Made by a program: the position numbers and the translations under genes
The notes under the pieces: generated by a model
What the model was told of the DNA's origin: nothing
Database searches by the model: none
The model's input: only the letters and a program-made list of their open reading frames with translations
Part shown: positions 7,067 through 12,334 of the stretch, piece by piece
Position numbering within the stretch: the stretch's first letter is position 1
Layout of the letters: every line of letters starts with the position of its first letter
From: Gammaproteobacteria bacterium
GTDB taxonomy: Bacteria > Pseudomonadota > Gammaproteobacteria > SZUA-152
Assembly: GCA_030617485.1 (NCBI GenBank)
Contig: JAUWVK010000039.1
Coordinates: 1 to 12,334 of the forward strand
Reading direction: 5' to 3'
Length of the DNA: 12,334 nt

Positions 7067-9538
7067 TTACCTGGAACCAGACGCACACTTTGGCCAGTCA
7101 TGAGATAGCTCACGATTCATAAACTCTTGCGCTGTAATGGGGCGACTAATAAAAAACCCTTGAGCAATATCACAATTTAACAACCTGAGACGATCCCATG
7201 TCTCCTGGTCTTTGACTCCTTCAGCAACAATTTTTAGCCCCAGGTTGTGCGCAAGCTCAATAGTGGCCTTTACAATGACAGCATCGTTCTCGTCATCAAT
7301 CATTTCCATTACAAAAGATTTATCAATTTTTATTTCTTCAACTGGTAATTGTTTCAGATAGCTCAACGAAGAATATCCTGTTCCGAAATCATCAATGGAT
7401 ATGGTGACTCCCATCATGCTCAGCGCCTCCAGTATTTCTTTGGCACGAATTGGATCCGTCATGATGTCGCCCTCAGTAACCTCCAACGTGAGGCATGACG
7501 GCTGCATGTCATACTCTTTAATCATACGCCTAACCTGATCAAGCAAAGCTACATCATGAAGGTTATGTACCGACAGGTTTACCGACATATTAAAATTAGG
7601 CCAGATTTTTTTCCATTCAATACATTGCTGAACCGCCTTCTCCAGCACCCATGACGTTAACGGTTTAATTAAACCCGTCTGCTCAGCCAAAGGAATAAAT
7701 TCCTCAGGCTCTATACAACCCCTATCGGGATGATTCCAGCGCAAAAGCGCTTCTGCACCGATAATTTCATTCGTTTGCACATCTACTTTAGGCTGATATA
7801 AAACTTCCAATGACTGATTTTCTATTGCTGCTCTGAACTCACTCATTAAAGCCAGACGGCCGATACTATGAGTATCCAGATCGGGGTCGTAAACACTAAA
7901 GCCAAGCTTACCTCTTTTCGCAACGTACATTGCGACATCAGCACGTTGCACAAGAATATTGACATCATCGCCATGTATTGGACTCTCAGCTAACCCCATG
8001 CTTATACCAACACTCAGACTATTTCCTTCAACTACAAATGGAATCTCAAAGGCTTCAACTGTCTTTTTGGAAAGCATTTTTGCCTGTTCTAAACTGGTTT
8101 CTGGCAATAGAATACCAAACTCATCACCCCCAAGGCGTGCCACACTATCTGTTTTCCTAAAAGTTCTGAAAAGGCGTGTTGCTGCCTGTTGTAAAACAAT
8201 ATCACCAACATGGTGCCCCAGGGTGTCATTAATTTCCTTGAAATGATTTAAATCACTCATAATCAAAACCAAAGGTTTATTGCTTCTGTGGCTCCTCAGG
8301 ATTTCTTGCTGCAGCCTGTTGTTGATCAACTTGCGATTGGGCAATTCTGTCAACGGATCATGTAAGGCCTGGTACTCAAGTGCTGCTGTTTCCGATTCAA
8401 CTGCATCCGCAAGACGATTGAAGTTTCGTTCCAATACTTCAATTTCATCCCCCCCCGACTCCTCCAGAGGATTGTCCTGATTTAGGTTGTTCGAAAAATT
8501 TACAACATACGCTGTAAATTTCTGTATACGTCGAGTCACCAAATACATCAATAATAAAAATGTTATGATAAACGATAACGCTGTAAGCGCACGCACTGTA
8601 CGCTCTCCCTCAATGACTTCGGCCGTGAGAGTCTTTATTTCGTTGGTAGATACAAATGAGACAAGCTCTATAACAAGATCAGCTGCCCCGTAATCAAAGA
8701 ACCCCTGTCCAATAGTCAGATAACTGCTCTTTAAATCGCTAAGGTAACTACCCTCAGCTATGAGCGCTGGATTACTACTCACAAGAATTACCGGCTCTTG
8801 TTCCGCCAACAAGGCAATAACATTGGAGTCTGAAAGTGAAGAATTTTGAGAAGCAATCAAGAATTGCTCATCTAGCGGGGATGCCAGCATTAATGTTGCT
8901 TTAGTTTCACCATGCTTATTTTTAACACCTTCAGAGGCAATAAGATAAGGAGCACCATTTATGTTTGTTAAAAACCCCTGGTCACGACTTAAATTTAACA
9001 ACACACCATACGGATTCAGCAACTCCTCTGGCAAATTGGTTTTATCTGCCTGATAAACTTCACGAACCCGCCCATCTTCATCCAGCAACAATAAATAACG
9101 TGGCTGAATAAAATTTCGTAAGACAGAAAGCTTCGGCAACCAGGATGGCGTTTTTTTATAAAATTTTACAGCCTGTTTTTTTACTAACCCATAATTTTCC
9201 AAACCAGAAGCTATCAGCTCAGAATCTTCTAAATCAGAACTATCTACATTAACGTCATCTACAACAAAATCATTCCATACAGGACTATCAATATAATCCC
9301 TTATACTTGCCGTAGAAACAAATAACTTAATTGCAGTGTGATGCCCCTTTACATAATGATCAAACATAATTCTTTGCTTCTCAGCCTGCTGGCTTAAGCG
9401 ATCAGATAACTTCTCACGAAATACTTCACTCAACGTCGAGGTTTTAACGGCATCTGAAATCGTCCACACAACTATGCCTACCGCTGCAGTTAGCAACAGC
9501 ATTTTTAATGTGAGCGAATAATCACGTAAAGATGCCAA
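7067..9538 (-). CDS. Membrane bifunctional GGDEF-EAL cyclic di-GMP protein
   Basis: The product has 823 residues: membrane helix 1 (about 11-30), a large periplasmic sensor (about 31-314), membrane helix 2 (about 315-335), a HAMP-like linker (about 336-385), GGDEF (about 388-550) and EAL (about 565-815). The diguanylate cyclase site RLGGDEFGIL (Gly470-Phe474) is intact, and RKTD (461-464), five residues before it, matches the product-inhibition site. The phosphodiesterase site also looks complete: EALLRW (596-601), NLSV with Asn654, Glu686, DDFGTG (716-721), Lys737, Glu773 and Gln793. Both making and breaking of cyclic di-GMP are therefore possible. The sensor (VWNDF, LLLLDEDGRV, NGAPYLIAS) looks CHASE4- or CACHE-like, which I infer by eye. 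The start is TTG at 9538, with AGGGA 6 bases upstream on the coding strand; the next ATG would cut into helix 1. It lies 49 bases behind the solute-binding protein gene and is likely its signalling partner. Confidence 0.95.
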   Translation of the reverse strand: MASLRDYSLTLKMLLLTAAVGIVVWTISDAVKTSTLSEVFREKLSDRLSQQAEKQRIMFDHYVKGHHTAIKLFVSTASIRDYIDSPVWNDFVVDDVNVDSSDLEDSELIASGLENYGLVKKQAVKFYKKTPSWLPKLSVLRNFIQPRYLLLLDEDGRVREVYQADKTNLPEELLNPYGVLLNLSRDQGFLTNINGAPYLIASEGVKNKHGETKATLMLASPLDEQFLIASQNSSLSDSNVIALLAEQEPVILVSSNPALIAEGSYLSDLKSSYLTIGQGFFDYGAADLVIELVSFVSTNEIKTLTAEVIEGERTVRALTALSFIITFLLLMYLVTRRIQKFTAYVVNFSNNLNQDNPLEESGGDEIEVLERNFNRLADAVESETAALEYQALHDPLTELPNRKLINNRLQQEILRSHRSNKPLVLIMSDLNHFKEINDTLGHHVGDIVLQQAATRLFRTFRKTDSVARLGGDEFGILLPETSLEQAKMLSKKTVEAFEIPFVVEGNSLSVGISMGLAESPIHGDDVNILVQRADVAMYVAKRGKLGFSVYDPDLDTHSIGRLALMSEFRAAIENQSLEVLYQPKVDVQTNEIIGAEALLRWNHPDRGCIEPEEFIPLAEQTGLIKPLTSWVLEKAVQQCIEWKKIWPNFNMSVNLSVHNLHDVALLDQVRRMIKEYDMQPSCLTLEVTEGDIMTDPIRAKEILEALSMMGVTISIDDFGTGYSSLSYLKQLPVEEIKIDKSFVMEMIDDENDAVIVKATIELAHNLGLKIVAEGVKDQETWDRLRLLNCDIAQGFFISRPITAQEFMNRELSHDWPKCASGSR

Positions 9539-9587
9539 AATATTTCCCTGTGTTTACTATGTATTAATAATAATTAATTTCTTATCA

Positions 9588-10604
9588 CTAATTTACTGCC
9601 GGCTCACCAACAATCTCATCACCCATAAATTTCCAACCAGCCTTCCTCAACCGTGAAACTGGAATAAAACTGATTTCTTTATGAACTTTTTCTATGTGTT
9701 GCTGAAGATAACGAATCAATTTCACAGATTCCCGGTTGGTTTTGTTTTCTGCATCCCAGGCGGTCAACGTGTAACTGCGGTACAGGGGATACTTTCCGGT
9801 CAACACATAATCAGTTTCGAAAGGTAAATGACCATCAATTTTAAGAACTTTTACTTTTCCTTTTTTCTGATGTAATTCCACCATCAAAGGGGTCTCCCAA
9901 CCGATGCTGCTGGCACTGCGTGATACTTGCGAAATCATATCTGGGATGACGCCTACCTCAAACAAACGGGGGCTAAAATCATCACCGCTTTTCAACATCG
10001 AACGCCAGTGACCAGGACGAGTTTTACAGTGCAGTCTGCCAATGGGTTTGATCAATTGATTATTACTGGAACCAACCTCGGACCATCGTGAGATTTCGCC
10101 TTCAAAAATTTCCTTCGCTTGCTTTGAACTCACATTGCTCAATGGATTTTCTGTATTAACAATTAAAGCGATCGGTGAAATACCCAGCGAATAAAATTTT
10201 AATCCCGGCAAACGATCATTTTTCCCAGCCGGGCAACAAAAGGCTCCTACATCTACTTTTTTCTTCAATAAGCGCCCTGAGGTAATCCCACAGGTTCCTT
10301 GTTCAATAACGATATTGAGGTTATTTTCCCGGGCATACTCCGGAATCAAATCGTAAAACAACGGGTAACTCTGTTGCCCCAGAGAAACCACCAAGTCGGC
10401 ATTTGGATATTTGTCTATATGCTTGATCGGCTTTGCCTCCCAACCATCCGGGACTTTTGTAAAAATGGCCGGATCACTAAAGTCAGAATCATGGGAATGA
10501 TGGTGATCATCTGCCGCAAAGAGAGGAACTGAGCCAAATACCAGCATTGCTATCAACATAAATCGATGAGCTATCCTTAAAATGAGTACGTTTTTAATTA
10601 ACAT
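9588..10604 (-). CDS. PstS-like periplasmic solute-binding protein without ABC transporter
   Basis: From the ATG at 10604 the product has 338 residues. Residues 1-30 form a Sec signal (core MLIAMLVFGSVPLFA). The mature N-terminus starts ADDHHHSHDSD, a histidine-aspartate cluster that could bind metal. The rest resembles the phosphate-type binding proteins: LVVSLGQQSYPLFYDLIPEY, a TCGITSGRLLKKKVDVGAF segment (104-122) like the loop that contacts anions in PstS, then SPIALIVNTENPL and AKEIFEGEISRWSEVG (163-178). Where PstS has a GSGT-type loop, this protein has LHCKTRPGHW (191-200). Cysteines are at 105, 123, 124 and 193, which is unusual for PstS. An open extension to 10688 exists, but a GAGGTG 5 bases before 10604 decides the start. 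No permease or ATPase gene is in view; the next gene, 49 bases on, is the GGDEF-EAL protein, so a sensing role is more likely than transport. The ligand is unknown; phosphate or another oxyanion is a guess from family. Confidence 0.85.
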   Translation of the reverse strand: MLIKNVLILRIAHRFMLIAMLVFGSVPLFAADDHHHSHDSDFSDPAIFTKVPDGWEAKPIKHIDKYPNADLVVSLGQQSYPLFYDLIPEYARENNLNIVIEQGTCGITSGRLLKKKVDVGAFCCPAGKNDRLPGLKFYSLGISPIALIVNTENPLSNVSSKQAKEIFEGEISRWSEVGSSNNQLIKPIGRLHCKTRPGHWRSMLKSGDDFSPRLFEVGVIPDMISQVSRSASSIGWETPLMVELHQKKGKVKVLKIDGHLPFETDYVLTGKYPLYRSYTLTAWDAENKTNRESVKLIRYLQQHIEKVHKEISFIPVSRLRKAGWKFMGDEIVGEPAVN

Positions 10605-10609
10605 CACTC

Positions 10610-10615
10610 CACCTC
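10610..10615 (-). promoter_or_regulatory. Ribosome binding site that decides the binding-protein start
   Basis: On the coding strand GAGGTG, complementary to the 16S rRNA tail, stands 5 bases before the ATG at 10604. The upstream in-frame ATGs at 10628 and 10688 have no comparable site and would place a polar stretch before the signal peptide. Confidence 0.75.
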
Positions 10616-10655
10616 TAAAAGTTTCCATGTAGTTATTCTGACCTTCAATCAATAA

Positions 10656-10685
10656 GTTACACAGGATGTTGCTCGGCCATCTCAA
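10656..10685 (-). promoter_or_regulatory. Candidate promoter for the binding protein / GGDEF-EAL operon
   Basis: On the - strand TTGAGA (10685-10680) and TGTAAC (10661-10656) are 18 bases apart. They match the sigma-70 consensus at 5 and 4 of 6 positions. The transcript would begin about 45 bases before the preferred ATG, inside the longer open frame, which also argues for the shorter start. A second weaker option (TATAGA near 10710) exists further upstream. Confidence 0.3.
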
Positions 10686-10790
10686 CACCCTGATTTAATT
10701 AATCTATATTTCATTAATGGTTTTCGGCCCAAACCCTCTTTACCTGTAGTTGAAATGGCCCATCTGATGCGGTTTTGTGACTAAAAACAC

Positions 10791-10819
10791 ATGCTTTTCA
10801 TTCTCGCAAAATGAGGCAT
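10791..10819. other. Imperfect hairpin in the divergent gap
   Basis: ATGC (10791-10794) pairs with GCAT (10816-10819), and after a 2-base bulge TTCATT (10797-10802) pairs with AATGAG (10810-10815, one G-T). The loop is CTCGCAA. It could be an operator or an RNA structure; no T-tract follows on either strand, so it does not look like a terminator. Confidence 0.35.
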
Positions 10820-10838
10820 AAACCAGCCCTCTTCCGGC

Positions 10839-10863
10839 GGGCAAACTTAAAGGACTCTTGCCC
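10839..10863. other. Small inverted repeat GGGCAA / TTGCCC
   Basis: GGGCAA (10839-10844) and TTGCCC (10858-10863) form a perfect 6-bp stem around a 13-base loop. It lies 20 bases from the previous hairpin, so the two may belong to one structured RNA or one regulatory site. The evidence is pairing only. Confidence 0.3.
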
Positions 10864-10936
10864 TCCCCTTGTCTACATGCGGGTAACCCATTAATATCTG
10901 CCGCGCGACACTTTCCAAAATTATAAATAGCGCCGT

Positions 10937-10965
10937 TTTACACATTATTGTTTCAAAAATAGACA
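10937..10965 (+). promoter_or_regulatory. Candidate promoter for the methyltransferase-nadC genes
   Basis: TTTACA (10937-10942, 5 of 6 to consensus) and TAGACA (10960-10965, 3 of 6) are 17 bases apart. Transcription would start roughly 15-20 bases before the GTG at 10989, leaving a short leader. The weak -10 keeps this tentative. Confidence 0.3.
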
Positions 10966-10988
10966 AAATCAGCCGCGAGATTCAACCT

Positions 10989-11912
10989 GTGAACCAATCT
11001 GTAAAAACCGAAAAAATGGGTAGCAAAGAGCTAGGTCTGGTACTTGGCCAGCAACTCCTGGGTGTTGACGACCTACACTACGGCCTCTGGGAAAATGATC
11101 TGACTTTATCCCTGGGCAATCTGGCCGAGGCCCAGCAGCGTTATACCGATATGATCATAAACGCCCTGCCTTCAGCAGAAGGTGGAGGTACTCGGGTTAT
11201 CGATATTGGTTGCGGTACCGGCCACATTTTGGTGCAGCTCATCAACCGAGGTTTTCTTGCTGATGGCCTGGTTCCAGCCCCTAAACTGGCAGAGCAAGTC
11301 CGAGCCCGACTAGATAAATGTTCCGTTCCTTCGGATAAGACAACTGAGGGTACAAAGGCAGGACGTTTATTTGAAGCCACTTTTGAACAATTCCCCATGG
11401 ATAAACATAGCAGTTATTACGACACCGCTCTGTTCAGCGAAAGCTATCAATACATTCCTATGGCAGCTTCATTTCCGATTTTGGCGCACATCGTCAAACC
11501 CGGTGGACTAGTAGTAATTTGTGATTTTTTTAAAACCGAGCACGACGGTGATGGCCAGTCAGGCGACCAAAGTTTTGGCGGTGGCCACCGAATGGACTTG
11601 TTTTATGCCGAGCTGGGGAAACACCCCTTCACATTATTGCGCGATGAAGATATTACGAAAAAAGTTAGCCCTAATATCAAACTGGTTGATGAAACACTAA
11701 CGCAAAAACTCATCCCTGCTGGCCAAACAATTAATCGTTACCTGACCGACAATTATCCGAAAACATATGGCTTGATTAAAAAATTATTCAATCTATTTCT
11801 TGGTAAAAAGCTCCGAAAACAAAAGTACAAGTATTTTTCTGGGCACCGAACACAAGCCGTGTTTGAACGCTACAAAACCTATCGCCTGATCATACTGAAA
11901 CGGGATGACTAG
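10989..11912 (+). CDS. Class I SAM-dependent methyltransferase
   Basis: The product has 307 residues and should transfer a methyl group from S-adenosylmethionine; the acceptor is unknown. Motif I is VIDIGCGTGH (70-79). Later Rossmann elements are YDTALFSESYQYI (144-156) and LAHIVKPGGLVVICDFF (165-181). The N-terminal HYGLWE (30-35) is a feature shared with small-molecule methyltransferases. The C-terminal part from about 200 (GGGHRMDLFYAEL, then a basic KKLRKQKYKYFSGHRTQAVFERYKTY) probably forms the acceptor side and may lie near a membrane or polyanion. No transmembrane helix is evident. The start is GTG at 10989 with only a weak GAG about 10 bases upstream; an ATG at 11019 would remove 10 residues and has no ribosome site. 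Its end overlaps the nadC start by 8 bases, so the two are translated from one message. An assignment to a named pathway is not supported. Confidence 0.88.
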   Translation: MNQSVKTEKMGSKELGLVLGQQLLGVDDLHYGLWENDLTLSLGNLAEAQQRYTDMIINALPSAEGGGTRVIDIGCGTGHILVQLINRGFLADGLVPAPKLAEQVRARLDKCSVPSDKTTEGTKAGRLFEATFEQFPMDKHSSYYDTALFSESYQYIPMAASFPILAHIVKPGGLVVICDFFKTEHDGDGQSGDQSFGGGHRMDLFYAELGKHPFTLLRDEDITKKVSPNIKLVDETLTQKLIPAGQTINRYLTDNYPKTYGLIKKLFNLFLGKKLRKQKYKYFSGHRTQAVFERYKTYRLIILKRDD

Positions 11913-12334
11913 CTGCACTTTCCTGCCCACCGACATTAAACAGGTAGTGCAACATGCACTAGCCGAAGACATTGGTAACGGCGACATAACCGCCCAACTC
12001 ATTCCAAAAGACAGCCAATCCACTGCGGAAGTGATTAGCCGTGAAACCGCAACACTTTGTGGCACTGCATGGTTTGATGAAGTTTTCCAGCAGCTGGATG
12101 TTGCTCACAAAAACGACCATCACAAAAGCATCAACATCGAATGGCACGCCAACGATGGTGATGAAATCCAGCCTGACCAGCTGCTATGCACGTTAAAAGG
12201 CAACTCTCGCGCTTTGCTTAGTGGCGAACGCACGGCCCTTAACTTTTTACAAACACTCTCAGGTACTGCAACCTTAACGCGTCAATATGTGAATGCCATA
12301 TCCAAAATAAATACTGATATTACCACTCGCATCC
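11905..12334 (+). CDS. nadC: Nicotinate-nucleotide pyrophosphorylase (carboxylating), N-terminal part
   Basis: NadC (quinolinate phosphoribosyltransferase) converts quinolinate and PRPP to nicotinate mononucleotide, carbon dioxide and pyrophosphate, a step of de novo NAD synthesis. The first 143 codons are present, from ATG at 11905. Visible family features are VQHALAEDIGNGDITAQLIP (about 15-34), VISRETATLCG (about 43-53), NDGDEI and the highly conserved LLSGERTALNFLQTLSGTAT (about 103-122). The window ends just before the position where the DTRKT substrate-binding motif is expected, so the catalytic barrel is outside. The start overlaps the methyltransferase stop by 8 bases; a GGG directly before the ATG is the only ribosome-site hint, so translation may depend on the upstream gene. 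Confidence 0.93.
   Translation, partial: MTSCTFLPTDIKQVVQHALAEDIGNGDITAQLIPKDSQSTAEVISRETATLCGTAWFDEVFQQLDVAHKNDHHKSINIEWHANDGDEIQPDQLLCTLKGNSRALLSGERTALNFLQTLSGTATLTRQYVNAISKINTDITTRI

Larger units (their letters stand above)
10605..10988. other. 384-base divergent intergenic region
   Basis: This is the longest stretch without a gene. It separates the - strand binding-protein operon from the + strand methyltransferase. It holds the two candidate promoters listed separately, two small hairpins (10791-10819 and 10839-10863) and a locally GC-richer patch around 10820-10910. I found no convincing coding frame, no tRNA and no riboswitch class I could match by eye. Regulation in both directions, and possibly a small RNA, would fit here. 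Confidence 0.5.

Noticed and set aside
10605..10688. N-terminal extension of the binding protein to an ATG at 10688
   Set aside because: It would put 28 mostly polar residues before a clear signal peptide, has no ribosome site and overlaps a candidate promoter.
10780..10900. Cyclic di-GMP (GEMM) or other riboswitch
   Set aside because: I looked for class consensus elements on both strands and found none beyond two simple hairpins.
11793..12065. - strand open frame across the methyltransferase-nadC junction
   Set aside because: Both + strand genes are supported by conserved motifs through this stretch; the antisense frame has none.

Overview
The window looks like chromosomal DNA of a gammaproteobacterium. 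The main reason is the order dusB-fis followed by purH at the left end, a classic arrangement in that class, together with proteins that resemble the Escherichia coli and Pseudomonas forms of Fis, PurH and NadC. Base composition appears moderate, with AT-rich intergenic gaps. I cannot name genus or species. I see no mobile element, tRNA, rRNA or CRISPR array.

Left part (1-2101, + strand): the last 26 codons of dusB overlap fis by 4 bases. A GC-rich hairpin follows fis, then a gap with a small tandem repeat, then a complete purH. purD is not next to purH; the next gene converges on it from the other strand.

Middle, - strand (5316 down to 2157): three genes in the same direction. They encode a 184-residue protein of unknown function built from two similar halves, a secreted single-domain rhodanese with an unusual two-cysteine active loop, and a membrane sensor histidine kinase with no response regulator beside it. 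Rhodanese and kinase lie 47 bases apart and are probably co-transcribed. The 184-residue gene is separated from them by about 220 bases.

Middle, + strand (5493-7022): a SulP-family anion transporter with a C-terminal STAS domain. It is divergent from the 184-residue gene and convergent with the next operon.

Right, - strand (10604 down to 7067): a secreted PstS-like solute-binding protein with no ABC permease or ATPase, followed after 49 bases by a membrane GGDEF-EAL protein whose two catalytic domains both look intact. This pair is the most interesting object here. Its layout resembles the known NspS-MbaA pair of Vibrio cholerae, in which a solute-binding protein controls a cyclic di-GMP enzyme through its periplasmic domain, but the binding protein here belongs to a different (phosphate-type) family.

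Right end, + strand (10989-12334): a class I SAM-dependent methyltransferase overlaps by 8 bases the start of nadC, which runs off the edge just before its expected DTRKT motif. The 384-base gap between the binding protein and the methyltransferase is divergent and holds candidate promoters for both directions and two small hairpins.
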